This document shows, piece after piece, positions 36,400 through 50,800 of a stretch of 64,000 nucleotides of DNA. This stretch comes from Crossaster papposus. Its lineage: Eukaryota > Echinodermata > Asteroidea > Velatida > Solasteridae. Location: contig JBAIAA010000510.1 in NCBI GenBank assembly GCA_037893245.1, positions 186,001-250,000 on the forward strand, written 5' to 3'. Positions within the stretch are counted from its first letter, which is position 1. Each line of letters opens with the position of its first letter. The translations under genes were made by a program, and so were the position numbers. The notes beneath the pieces were generated by a model that saw nothing but the letters and a program-made list of their open reading frames with translations, had not been told where the DNA came from and ran no database searches.

Positions 36400-37790
36400 A
36401 AGAGCTGTAATCCGGGATATTATCCAAAAATGAATGTTCTATGGAGGCCTGTAACATGGAGAATAATATTCCACAACTAAACTTCCATCAGGGGCTGTTA
36501 CTGAGATGATAATATCCCACGATGAAGCTTCCACTAGGATAATATGAAGCTTATATGAAGCTTCTACCAGGTGCTGTAACTGGGATAATATTATCCCACG
36601 ATGAAGCTTCCATCAAGGGCTGTTTGCATGATAATACTATCCCATGATGAAGCTTCCATCAATGGCTGTAACCGGGATATTATCCCACAATGAAACTTCT
36701 ATCAAGGGCTGTTAAAATGGGGATAATACTATCCCACGATGAAGCTTCCATCAAGGGCTGTTTGCAGGATAATATTATCCCACGATGAAGCTTCCATCAA
36801 GGGCCGTAAACGGAATAATATTGTCCCACCAGGGGCTGTAACCGGGATAATATTATCCCACGATGAAGCTTCCACCAAGGGTTGTAACCGGGATAATATT
36901 ATCCCACGATGAAGCTTCCATCAAGGGCCGTAAACGTAATAATATTATATCCCACGATGAAGCTTCCACCAAGGGCTGTAACCGGGATAATATTATCCCA
37001 CGATGAAGCTTCCATGAAGGGCTGTAACCGGGATAATATTATCCCACGATGAAGCTTCCACCGAGGGCTGTAACCGGGATAATATTATCCCACGATGAAG
37101 CTTCCACCGAGGGCTGTAACCGGGATAATATTATCCCACAAGGAAGCTTCCACCAAGGGTTGTAACCGGGATAATATTATCCCACGATGAAGCTTCCACC
37201 GAGGGCTGTAACCGGGATAATATTATCCCACGATGAAGCTTCCACCGAGGGCTGTAACCGGGATAATATTATCCCACAAGGAAGCTTCCACCAAGGGTTG
37301 TAACCGGGATAATATTATCCCACGATGAAGCTTCCACAAAGTGCTGTAACCGGGATAATATTATCCCACGATGAAGCTTCCACAAAGTGCTGTACCCGGG
37401 ATAATATTATCCCACGATGAAGCTTCCACCAAGGGTTGTAACCGGGATAATATTATCCCACGATGAAGCTTCCACCGAGGGCTGTAACCGGGATAATATT
37501 ATCCCACGATGAAGCTTCCACCAAGGGCTGGATAATATTATCCCACGATGAAGCTTCCACAAAGTGCTGTAACCGGGATAATATTATCCCACGATGAAGC
37601 TTCCACAAAGTGCTGTACCCGGGATAATATTATCCCACGATGAAGCTTCCACAAAGTGCTGTACCCGGGATAATATTATCCCACGATGAAGCTTCCACCA
37701 AGGGCTGTAACCGGGATAATATTATCCCACAAGGAAGCTTCCATCAAAGGCTGTAATCAGGATAATATTTAGGGCATACTGAAGCTGTCA
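36400..37790. repeat. 46-bp tandem array
   Basis: Roughly 28-30 units. The core is GATAATATTATCCCACGATG followed by AAGCTTCCAC and a variable GGGCTGTAACCG. The period, measured at 37021 to 37067, is 46 bp. Variants alternate (CCGAGGG, AAAGTGC, CAAGGAAGC). Each unit holds the palindrome GGATAATATTATCC and a HindIII-like AAGCTT. The left end decays gradually from about 36400. Confidence 0.95.
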
Positions 37791-38256
37791 CCAGTATATT
37801 ATGATGTTTCCAGGCAAATTATGCTTCAAAATATCTGGTCAAGCTATAGTCCTAATGGTCAAATGAATAATAACTTTTGTATAAAACATTATTTTCAATT
37901 GGAAACATCTTAAATTTTCTGATTTATTCAAAATGTCAACAACAAAAATGTATTATTCTAACAAGTTTCAAAATATGTTTTCACATGACTAGTAAAATAA
38001 CCAAGGTTGAATGTTAATTTAAACAAAACGTACCGTCTTTAGATATTGTGTACTTGCACAATACTGTCCAACAAATTAATACAACTGCAGCTGCTTTTTT
38101 AAGGGTTTTACACTGTGGCATACAAATTGCTTATCACACCATGCTACTGGCAAATCTGTGTGAATACTGAGATACAATCAGAGACTCTGTCTTGTATGTA
38201 CTTTATATAAACAAATGATAAGTTTAAAAATTATTATGAACACAACTACCTTTGAA
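37791..38256. other. Gene-free stretch
   Basis: AT-rich, no gene or repeat recognised. It lies downstream of the minus-strand gene that ends at 38883 and could hold its 3' untranslated region. Confidence 0.4.
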
Positions 38257-38365
38257 GAAGATCTTGGGTAAATAAAGTGCTCACAGTGTTATTGGCGGGG
38301 GCCATGTATGAAAATTTGGCCCCCGCCAATAACACGGTCGCGCACTTTATTTACCTAAAATCTTC
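38257..38365. other. Strong hairpin downstream of the ParB-like gene
   Basis: The inner arms GTGTTATTGGCGGGGGCCA (38286-38304) and their exact complement (38317-38335) enclose a 12-base loop. The outer arms GGTAAATAAAGTGC and GCACTTTATTTACC extend it with small bulges. It may be a MITE or a structured RNA element in the 3' region of the gene. Confidence 0.8.
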
Positions 38366-38882
38366 ACGTTATACTGTTATAGTGCTCCGCAGCTCTCTAT
38401 TTTTCTTTACTTTTGAAGAATGTACATGTACAAGTTTTCCTTTCGGTCACAACAATAATTAAAGATTTCGTGTCCGTGCTTTACCAGAATATAGGAGTTT
38501 CTGTCGGTAAATATTTCATACAGCCTTTTCTTCTTAGGATGTAAATTTTCTAAAAGTGGCAAATTCCCGCTTCGCATAACTGGGTCAAATTGGGTAGTCG
38601 ATATGTACTGATCAGGCTAGCCAGGATAATTAGTTATGACAAATATTACGAACAATACTACTTTATCAACGTAGTCGAACCTTTCATAACGTCAATTCAA
38701 ATGAAGTCATGAAGCCATGAAGTCAAATGCAGTTTTAATCTTATCTTGTTAAAGTCAAATTCGTCCTCCTGGTTTGCTTGCTCAGTGGTTGTTGTATTTA
38801 TTCATTTACAAGTCCTATTTGTTTATTTGTTTATGTGGGGAACCTGGATCAGGAGTGCCTCGTCTCCCAGCACTGCCATGTA

Positions 38883-41800
38883 CTAATTAGAATCAAGGGA
38901 CAGCATAGAATCGTCATCTATGCTGTCCTCTTCTTCTTGCCTATTATGTTCAACCTGTAGACGTGATGCTACTTCTTTTTGTATTTGTCGCATGGTTTCT
39001 CCTCTTGCAACCACCAGGGCATTCCTGCCACATTCACAGGCTGTAAGTGCAGCTGTTGCTGTAATTGTAAAAGAAATAACAAATTATGAGCAATTCATAG
39101 CGATGGCAAATTACAACGGCACTAATACAACACACCTTTAATAGATTTTGTTTATTAGATTAGATCATGATAAAAAACTGAAAGGTTCTAGTGCCTAGAA
39201 AGTTAAACCTAAGAAACAACTCATTATTACTGCAATCGCGTAATCGATAATACTATGTCTTTTTTTTCGAAAAAAGAGTCTGTCGGATAATTAACTTATT
39301 TTTCTGCACTCATTTCCACCAAATATTTGCATGGTCCAGAGTTTTTAGCTGTTAATTTTTGTTTTAAGAATTCATAAGATAGTGAACATCAACATTCTAC
39401 TGTGAAGGTAGAATTTACTTGTTATTTCATTGATTATCACAGGTTTGAGTCCAGCCTTGCCAATTTTTTTGTTCACTTACAATAGATGACCCATCGTAAC
39501 TTGTGATGATTTAAAAAATATATTACTAAAGGTACGACTAGTTGAACACACCGTAAGTACCTTAACAATGGTGTTGAACATGTCGTAAGTTAATAAGGCG
39601 TATCTTTTGGTCATGGTGAGTTATGAAGTGTCTTTTCAAAGCCAGTTTCATGGCATGACAAGTGAATAAACAAGACCAACATCAGTGATAATGCATGGAC
39701 AATTTTCTATGTAAAATACAGTTAGGTGCATGTGATATATGTTGATAAATTAATAGAAATTGTCAAAGTTTTAAAGCTTAATGCGAGGCTATTATTTACT
39801 AGAATACTTGCACCCATACTGAATAATTACATACCCTTTATGGTTAGGTCAATGATCCAGTCTCCCTCCTGACTCTCTTTCGACACCGTGTGAAGAATCG
39901 GGTCTTCCTTCAGGAGAGCATCACACCCCTCTACCCTGCTCTCTGCCTCATCAGTGCGAAAAATGGCCTTTAGATGTATGGCCATGTGTCCAGTTACTGC
40001 ATCTGCAATAATGTAATGAAAGGATTTGTGCTGTTAACCCTAACCCCCTAGGCTTTCCCTTACGAAAATGTCCTGTGGTATTTAATACCACAGGATATTT
40101 ACCACACAGATTCCTGTGGTTTTTTGGGACATTACCACAGGCCCTGTGGTAAATGTCCCAAAAAACCACAGGAATCTGTGTGGTAAATATCCTGTGGTAT
40201 TAAATACCACAGGACATTTTCGGCTAAAGAATTGAGTACTACAGAATACTACTTAGTATTTTGTAGCACTGGGTCTCTCTGTGACTGATGATTGGGTGTG
40301 TACTGACACTGAGTACTGAGTACAGATACATGTACTGGCAACTACAAAATACTAATAGGGTGTAGTATTTTGTAGTATTTGGTACTTCCACCCCAATTGT
40401 ATTTGTAATATTCTTTAGCATTGGGTCTTTTTGCTTGTTGAGTGTGTTTGGTCAGTAATGGGTTTTGGTGATTGATTTAATCCAAGGCTGGACTACTGCA
40501 TTTGTTTGGCAGGTAATTTTTTCCTCTAAACCCAGCCACCTAAGTACATGCACTACATATTACTATGTACACTATTTGGGGTGAAGCACTATTTGGTACT
40601 TCCCTCCAAACAGTGTGCTTAGCAATATGTAGTACATGAACTACATATTACTACATACACTATTTTGGGTGAAGTACCAAATACTAAAAATTACTACAAG
40701 CATTGCAAACAAGTAGTTGAGAGTACTGCATACTACTTTTTACTACTAGTAGTAAAAAGTAGCATTAGGTAGGGTACGTGTAATGAGTACATTAATATCA
40801 TATTGTTTACAAATATTTATCGAAAAAATATAAACAAATACAATTATTTACTTTTTACAGTTGATGAGGGAACATCTTTTTTGACTCGCGCTGTATGTGT
40901 TCCTTTTTACACGAATGACTGACTTTTAGGATTTGATGCGCACTACCCACAAGACTATACCATAAGTTTAATTCACTGCTACAACGACGTGTGATCTATA
41001 ACCAGCACATGCATGAGACAGTTGATTACAATACCTTTCTGTCCTGTTTGAAAGTGGTAGATGGTTACCAGTTCCTGGAACTTGTGCTCTTGCAAGAGCT
41101 GGATGACAGTTGCTACCGTCATTATCGATACCTCTGTGCAGATGGTGGTTTCTACTTGTCCGATTGAGTTGATGACCTCCATGACAGTTTCAAACTGTCC
41201 AGTATTTTCCTGATAGATGTGATAATATTCAGGTATTTAACTAAACCACTCCTATGTCTATCCATTACGTTCAATTACACCAACAAGTTCAGTTTTCACA
41301 AAGACAAAGAATATATAATTTTTAGTGATAACCTTGGCCAAGGCCATTGTCGTTTATTTGGCCGAAATCCACCCACGCGCTGCAGTTTAATAGTTTAGCA
41401 TGTGCGCACAGTGCAAAAATACATCGCGTACAGCGACCTCACGCGACCACTAGGCAAAACATTGCAGCTGGGGCCTGACAATGGCCTTAGTTCATTCATT
41501 CATGCGAGGTTATGGGGGTGGTTCTCATTATGCTAATAGTCTAGGTTGACCTTTAAAGTCGTTTTGTTTTTGGTCGATTGTTGCATAGAAAATGCATATT
41601 TAGACCACGCACATGCTCAGGTACATTGTTGGTCACGTATTATAATATTATAAACGAGTACATAGATCTACAATACATATATACAGGGTGCTCAAAATAT
41701 CAAAGATCAATCTGGCTGCAAGTTGATTCGTATAATTATAGTAATTGTAACGAAGGCTTTCGAAGAATTGCACGTGTAGAATGGATGGTGGAAACTGTCA

Positions 41801-44800
41801 GGAGTAGATCAGTGGAGGGTAATATCATATCAATTAAATTTTCGCTCGTTTTGCTGGGTATTTGCTTGAATGTTTACAATGTTATGGTTAAAACTACACG
41901 GTTGAAACTCCATGCATGAACTATTCCGTAAAGGTTTTGTGCCAGCCGAGCTCTGAGCAAAATGGGGCCGCCGGCTGCCTGAAAAATGATGGATTTAATA
42001 CCTGTCAGCAAATCCACAAAAACAACGCGACCACGAAGAAAGAATTCCAAGTTCCTTCGCTGCTCGGGTCGAAATCATTGAATCCGAAATGGCACATTTT
42101 CGATGGGCACTGCACCAGTCTAGAATAAAAGCATTAATTACCTTCATGTCACTGAATATCAGCTTGGCAGAGGTGAAGCCTCTTGTCCTCTTGACAATAG
42201 CTGGGCTATATTCTGCCAGAAAAACCACCATGCTATGGTCGTTCTTCAAGACCTGAACACTGTCATCCTGCTCTTCGTTCCACTCTAGGGTCTGCCTTTC
42301 CTTCCAGGTGATGGCATCCTGAATAAACTTCAGGAAGGGACGGGGAATGCCATTCTTGAAGTTGCATCCTGTTGTGTTAGATAAAATAAACTACATGTAC
42401 ATCGAATTGCAGGCCCATACGCATGATTTTTTGCAGGGGGGGGGGGGGTGCGTATCTGGAAATTAAATGTATTGTTGAGCTGGATTCAGGCACGCACCTG
42501 TCTGCTTGTTTGAAGTATAATTGAGCCAGACATTTAGAAGTGTGATAATGAGTGATACATGTATAAAAAGTTGTAAATAACATTTTGGGGAGGAAACTAA
42601 TAATTTGCAAAATTATAAAAACTAATAGCCAACTGATCTGAAATGATGTAAAGTAAATAACAAGTTATTCCCTGTCCTTTTTCCTATAACTAGTATGCCT
42701 TTTTTAATTTAAACATTCATGCACATGTTCCAAAATCTTATCTGGTTATGCCTGATATAAGCGTAGCAATCAATGTTAGCATACAAGTACATTGAAATAA
42801 ACCTATAATATTTACCAGTAAATGGTTGCATGGCTCTTTCGGTGGTGTGCATAGGGTACGCATTTTCTGCCTCTTCCCATGTTTTTGTGTTTGGGAGTTG
42901 TGTGACAATCTCTTTTTGAACAATCACCAGTTTCTTGGCCTTGTCCGCCTCCCTCGCCAAATCGCCTAGTGCTAGCCGCTCCGACACAACCTCAGAAAGA
43001 AGCTCAAAACGAGTTTTGTCAGGCAGGCCCTGGAGTTTCAGGAAAACCTAAAATAGAACAAGAAAAGTTATGTTACATGCACCAACACATATGCCCTGTA
43101 CAGCGAATGTAACTATTACTTCGACTGCAAATCCCCTGAATTTTACCCCCCTGGCTTTCAAGCCAAAGGGGGATATTGTGATAATGTATTCCTTGGGTGC
43201 ATGCATGAGTATATAAACACTGGCAATTGTGGGCTAGGGACAATGGGGTTAGGGCATAAACAAAGGGTCCATGATTGACCGACCGTCCACAATTGAATAA
43301 TTGTGTACGAAACATATGGGTACAAACAAAAGAGGGACACTAATATATGGTTGTGTGTGTATGTCATATTTTGGTTTGGTTATCTGTTTAGTGCTATCAT
43401 ATGAAAAGTCAGACTTCAATCCCATCCAAACTTGGTTTAACCCGATTTAGTATTACATGTATAGTAATTGTACTTACTGTCTGTTTTAGGCAAGAACCTT
43501 TCTTCTCCTTGTATAATGTGAACACCTTCATCAGCTTATCATAACACTTTTTGTTATACTGAGCCAGCTGGAAGGTTGGCTCCAGGGCTTTCAGATCCTG
43601 AAAAAAAAAATCATACTTTTGACACATACTCCTCAGGGGCCAATTTCACGGCGCTGCTAAGCACACGATTTTCTGTTAACTGAGCTTCTGTCTATTTCAT
43701 GGAGACAGTAAGCAGTAAGCACAGCAAAAGGCATGCTTAACCGAGCAGGAAAATGTGCTCAAATCAGTGATTTAACAGAAGAATCTCCATGCGTGCGCAC
43801 AAAAACGTTGTGAAATAGCGCTTAAGATTAGCAAATGTTTCTGCTAAAGTTTGCACAGCTTTTTCGCTAACTGTTAAGTAGCGACTTGAAATTGGGCCCA
43901 GGCCGGTTCATACTGTACTTCACAGAAATTATGAAATCTATTTGTTGCCATGAAGTTTTCAAGCAAGATTCACGCAAGTTTAAATGTTCAACTTTTGTGA
44001 ACTTTTGCAGCAGGAATATTTAACATTGATGTAATTCCCTTCGTGTGAAGTATGAACCAGGCTTTACGTTTATGTCTATAATTGGTGGACATTTCACAAA
44101 ATTTTTATATATTTCCTGAACTTACAGGTTTATAAGTTTTTATAATTGTTTGTACTGTGAGCCGCAGCTCAAAATAATCAAATTGACTTTCAGTGGGAAA
44201 ATGGTTGTTTCTGCTGATAATTCAGAATGCCTTGGGCAACTTAGATTCATTTTAGTGATCCATGTCATGTATTCCTACATTGCTACCAAGTGGAATGGTA
44301 TCTGCCTTCAACTAGTTTGTCAACCCTAGCTCACCTTTCTGGTTATTGGTGCCTTTTTCCCAAGAGCCAGGCCACATTGCTCTCTCCATAGCTTGTTTGA
44401 TGGCGGTGGTTCCATGAAGAGATCAACATTGTTTAGGTCATACAGAAGACTCCTGCAAAGCTGTACATTGTCTTGAAGAGAACGTTCCTCCACCAAGTGG
44501 GTGCTAATGTTGTGTAGGGATGCTATTCTCAAAGCCTCCATCCTGTTAAGACCTTTATAAACTCGCACCTTGACACCCTGCAGAGCTGCAAAAGCTTCAT
44601 CATCATGAAGGTCTCTCATGGCAGCTGTTAGATGATTTCCCCCCAGTGTGTAGAACTGGGAGGTCTTTGGATTATCAAAGTCCTCTCCAATGAGGAGTAC
44701 TGGTATCACAGTGCTGCATGACACTGTCTCCTTCAGGCCTTCCTTGATGTTTTCCTTGTGCTTGGTGTTAATGGGTCTCAACAGCAACTGTGATGGGGGG

Positions 44801-47800
44801 TGCTGCAGGCAGCCAAGAGGCACATCATATTCTCCTAAAAGGATAATTTGTAGCATTTCATTAAGTTCTCCGAGAGTGTTTACTCCAAAATTATTTATTT
44901 ATAAAGTCTAATTTCAATGTGACATTAACTGCAGTACTACAACTGAAAATTGTAAAAGACTCCCCACCTAAGGAACTTAAAATAGGAAAAGTACCCATCG
45001 TCTCGGTAAGTTTTATCCCAAAAAAAGTCCAGTGCGAACAGGGCTTTAGTCATTCATTAACCCTTAACCCCTTAAATGCTTTTACTAGAAAGTATCCTGA
45101 ATTCGCCAAAGCCCATCAATATGCTTATGAATCCATCCAAATCCTGCAGTACCGCTAGGCTTATAAACTCCTCAAACCATCAGTTTCAACCAGTTTGTTC
45201 AATATAAAGGTATCCTAAATCCGCCAAACTCCTCCCAAACATGAAATGGATTTTGATGGATTCAGGGTGGTTAGGGTTAAAGTACTAAATAACTTCCTCA
45301 TTTGTCTTTTACTGTCTCACTAACACGGTTAATCATCACTTAATTCGGTTATAGTTCTAATTGTAACACATCTAAGCAAAATGAAACAAAGAAAATAACG
45401 CAGATGTCTCAAAAAACAACATTATGTGCAATATTATATGCATGATATCGTCATGTCAGTCCCGTTGTTGATCATCACACAAACGTTGAATAGCAAATTC
45501 CATTAAGGCATACCAATGAATTTGTTCCTGAGTTCCTTGCTGAATTCATCCTCGTACTCCACAGCTTGTCGCTTTGCGGGTGTTTCAGCAACTGTTGGTC
45601 TCTGTCTTTTCTGCAAACGGCCAGACACAGGAGTGCTTTCTGTGATAATTACAATTAAAGAAAATCGTATAAGTTATGGTAAAACATCACGCTACTGGCC
45701 GTGGTGCCCCTCGAAAAAATACCCTTTTTCACGGCCATAATGTCGTGCCCTTTTCCCCTGTTGGCCGTCGTGCCCTTTTTATGAAAGTTAAATATTTACT
45801 TGTGTTAGTTTTTAGCCTACGATGCATCTTGTGCTTGTGACGTGTTTTAATGTATATCCAGCGCAATCCGCTCGAACGAGTCAAAGGAAGTTGCACTAGC
45901 GTAAATTGTTTACGTTCAACACATTTGTAACCCAGAAAAATGGAACAAAGAATTTGGACCTAGGATCGCTAGAAAATCGCGAGGAAAGTTAAGTTGACAA
46001 AGAGACAGAGATTAAAGAACTATCGCTAGAACACATTTATTTCTCCTGAACGACAATTAAAAACAAACTAAACCAAAAATAAAATTATGAGACTCGAAAA
46101 ACTACCGATATTGTACCTGACACTACCAACCTTGATGTTCTCCTAACCAAACAAATATAAATGACCTTTGACTTTCCTCAAATATAAAATATGCTATAAA
46201 CCAAAAAAACTCAGTATAATGATCACAACTGAAACTAAAGTAAATGAAGCAAAAATAAACTAAACAAATGACACGAACCGACAATAGACTAAAAAACCCA
46301 ACTCAATCACTTCAAGCAATAAACCAACCAAGAACTTAAACCAGATAAAAAAATCAAGAAACCAACAACTAAAATCTAAATCCAACTGAACTAAAAAAAA
46401 CAACAGCAGCAAAAGAAGGTCATAAATCGAAAACAACAACTTAAACAACCTGCAAAACCCAACGAGAAGAAAATATGCAAAGAAAATAAGTACAGTAGAA
46501 TACATGTAGCGGGATACACACAGGTTAAGATAAAACACATCTGCATGGCTATAAACAGTTGGGACCATGAAGCTCCAGGGAAACCACAACATAACTTAAT
46601 CCTCTACAGGGCCAAGGCATGGCAAAACCACTAACTTTCTTGTGAATATTAAATGAGCCACACCACCACTGTACAGTGCCCTACAAGGTCACTCTTCATG
46701 ATAAGGAATTTAGCCAGCCACCCAGACTGACAACTAGAGAGTTTACAAGTCACTTAGCACTTTTTGCATGTACACTGGGGAACCACTATGCCTTAATCAT
46801 TACCACAAAACATGTTGTTTGAACTCCCTCTTCTGGTGGAATTGTTGCACCACATGACTAGAAAAACGTTTTTAGTGAATGAATCCTGTCACTGTCCAAA
46901 ACTTTTCGGATTAAACTACAAGAATTTAATAGAGTAACAATGCCGCGAAAAGAGCGTTTGAAGCGGACTGTTAAAGGTGAACTAGAACACTGCTGCCAAA
47001 TGCAAGAAATTGGACTTCTTTTTTATTTTCAAATTTTGGCCTTGGTGCCCTTTCTACTGGCCTTGGCGCCCTTTCTACTGGCCTTGGTACCCTCCCAAAT
47101 TTTGAATACTCCAAGGCCAAAGTGGCCTTGCCCTAAAAATTTTGTAATTCCAGGCCTGGCATCATGATGCCTCGTTTCCCCAATGTGGTTGATGATAAAG
47201 CCCTGGGTCTCATTGGCAGGAAAAATAAATAAAACAAAACACAGACAAGTATTCAAAACAAAGAAAGAAAATGTAGGTCCACTTTCCATTTGCATACCTA
47301 TAGGTATTTGGCTGCTTGGTTCACCACAGTCTAACTCATCAACGGCAAGTAATGCAAACTCATTTGCAGTGAGATCGTCCTTCCAGTCACTCAGCAAATC
47401 ACTTTTCTCGGCGTCAAATTTCTTAACTGATAATGTTGCATGCACGCCTCTATCAAACGTTACCTGAAAATCCAAAAGTAACATCAACCTATTTTAAAGG
47501 TTTGAAAGTGCTTGAATTATCAAAAATGGGATTGATTTGGGGATAGCTTCTAATTGGTCGAAACTCTTTCACGTGGAGGACATTATTTTGTAGTACCAGG
47601 TATTTATTAAAGAAAATATAAACAGGGTGAGGACTGGTCATTCGCTGCGTGATAACGTACCGGGTTGGGGGATTACCGCTGGTAACCATTGGTCATCCCC
47701 CAACCGGGTGTTTAGTTGAAATGGGCGTAATCATACATTAGTCCAGAAAAAATAAGTTTTGACCTCAAACAAATTGCAACAAATTGTTTTTCACCACAGT

Positions 47801-50800
47801 GCACTTCTATAAGGTCCCTAGAATTACATACTAAAAATCTACAAAAATCCAAGTGGTGGAAATATGTCTAATTTGCATAAATCGTTAATCCCTGCCGTGT
47901 AATATATTTATTCTCATATTTGGGTATATATATTTTATTTTTATTTGTTGAAAGGTTTATTTTAGTGATTCAACTTACATATCCTTACTTCAATATCATT
48001 TGCTAAAGCATATAAGTGACTGAATAATTATGAGAACATAGTAATTATCCAAAATGACAACTTTGTGACCCTATAAATGTGCGCACATTAGACTGTCTCC
48101 AGATATCATCAAGTAGTCAGTATTGGTGAGCTTCAAATTCACCAAGTTGCTTACTGGCACAGTTATCATATTAAAACCTTATGAAAAATCATATGAACAA
48201 TAATAACATTGTGATATTTAGCCCAGCAAACAAAAACTGGGGGGAAATGGTGTGTCTATAAATTGGGCTAAAAAGGGTTGCCTAACATGGAAGACTTGAA
48301 AAAGTTCAAGGAAATCTCCAAAATACATTTTAACGTAGATAGGATTATTGTTAGCAACAACAATCTTAAATTTTGGGGGGTTTCCTTGAACTTGTTCACG
48401 TCTCTCACCTTAGGCAACCCTTCACCTACTTGTTAGCCCAATTTAGGGACACATCATTTTTTATGTAATTATAGGGACCTTATAGAAGTGCACTGTGGTG
48501 AAAAACAATTTGTTGCAATTTGTTTGAGGTCAATTTATTTTTCAACAAAACAAAACTATGTATTTTGCCTGGACTACATGCAGCTTACATTATTTTATTT
48601 TTTTTAATCGATTCTCGGTCACATGGGATGAAAATTAACGCTGGGTCTTTTGGATTTTGTTTTCTGTCAGACTATTATTAGGTTTTGTATTTAACCCTAA
48701 CCCCCTCACCATTGTTATTGAACAACACAATTCCTTCAAAATCCTCCAACTTCCTTTGTTGTGTAGGGAGTTAGGGTTAAAGATGAAGTGCTTTTGCAAG
48801 AGAATAGCGATATACCGGTTTATGCAGGCGAATACAGGTCAACTCGTACGCGGGTCAACTCGTACGCGGGTCAACTCGTACGCGGGTCAACTCGTACGCG
48901 GGTCAACTCGTACGCGGGTCAACTCGTACGCGGGTCAACTCGTACGCGGGTCAACTCGTACGCGGGTCAACTCGTACGCGGGTCAACTCGTACGCGGGTC
49001 AACTCGTACGCGGGTCAACTCGTACGCGGGTCAACTCGTACGCGGGTCAACTCGTACGCGGGTCAACTCGTACGCGGGTCAACTCGTACGCGGGTCAACT
49101 CGTACGCGGGTCAACTCGTACGCGGACCAACTTAGCTTAGGGCTGCTGTAGTAGTTGGCCTGAAGATAAATTTTTGTTAATACTGTTTTATTTTCATTCC
49201 GTTTCAGAAACTCTGATGCAAACTCCGCCCCAGTATAAAACTTTAATGTCAACAAAACTTTTGAGCTTAAAGGTAGTATACACCATTTGCAGATATCGAA
49301 AAAATTTATTACCGAATTATTAAGAAATATCTTACTTATTTAAAAGTAAATAACGATTGTAGGCATCCAGCAAAATGAGGGCCCCTAGATATCCTGTAAT
49401 TGTTCCAAAAAATTGAATTGTATAAACCAAAATTCATTCTCGCCGTCCGGCGAGCGCGAAAAAACAAAGATAACATAAGAATAACTGCTCGACGCCGGTG
49501 GAAAACAAACGCTGTTTTTCATGCTTTTCTCGGCATCCATGAATGTAAAAATTCGGACCGGTCAGTTAAACGATATTTACTATAAAATACAACCCCCCAA
49601 ATCCACCCATTCCTGATAATTCAACAAATTACCAATGGTGTATACTACCTTTAATGTCATAATTATGTAACATTTCATAATGAATCGGTACCCAGTCGGG
49701 AAAACTATGTTTACTACTGAATTATTAAGAGATATCTTACTTATTTGAAAGTAAATAATGATTCTAGGCATCCAGCAAAATGATTGCGCTAGAAATCCTG
49801 TAATTACCGGGGTATTCCGAAAAATAGAATTTTATAAAACAAAATTTGCGCCGCCAACATAAGAATAACTGCCCGATGCCGGTTGAAAACGAATGCTGTT
49901 TTTCGTGCTTTTCTCTGGATATTTTCTCGTGCGATCATCGGACAGCTGCCAGAATCTCTCCAGAACAATCTCCTGCTTGTGTGATTGTCACCACTGGTTT
50001 TTCACATCTTCTGATTTGTCATAAGAAAAGTACAAGGTACGAGTCGTCCTGGGTACGAGCCGTCCCGGGTACGAGCCGTCCCGGGTACGAGTTGTCCCGG
50101 GTACGAGTTGTCCCGGGTACGAGTCGTCTCGGGTACGAGTCGTCTCGGGTACGAGTCGTCTCGGGTACGAGTTGTCCCGGGTCACAAATTTGGGGTACGA
50201 GTCGTCCCGGGTACGAGTTGTCCCGATACCCCTTTGAACCACAACTTTATACCGTGGCCTTGTTTAGCTCAAGAGGAGCTGTAGGATTATAGTATCAATT
50301 ATCAAGTTGGTTGGCGTACGACTACGAGTTGTCACGGGTACGAGTTGGCCAATTTACATACGAGTTGTCCCGCGTACGAGTTGACCAGACCTGTTCCCAC
50401 TTCCCATGCAGGCATACTTCAAGGAATTATCAGTTGTTTTGTTTTTCTATTTTATCAAATCCTAGAGTTTAGCTGCAGTAAAGAGAATCCCCACTGATTT
50501 CTCCTGAATTAATCACTTTATTAACAAACCAATAAATTCAGTCTTCTCTTTGCACATTGAGGAATATTCTGTAAAAATATCATCGCTCAAACTTCATCAG
50601 TCAGGAAAAACGTGAACACATTTTCACAAATAAAATGTAACCAAGTTGAGTGACAGAAATGATGAAGTGATATATCGAGCACATAATGGTTGGATAAAAA
50701 AAAATAGAAACCTAAATATACTTACCAATACTTTCTCAGCATCTGAGGCCCGGACACCATGCACACTACCGAAAATGCGCCCACCCTTGCTGCGAGCGGC

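Noticed and set aside
36400..37790. CRISPR-like array
   Set aside because: Units are head-to-tail with no distinct spacers of constant length, and the genome is eukaryotic.
48657..49151. 164-codon frame with a 16-residue repeat
   Set aside because: Produced by the 16-bp array inside an intron of the minus-strand gene.
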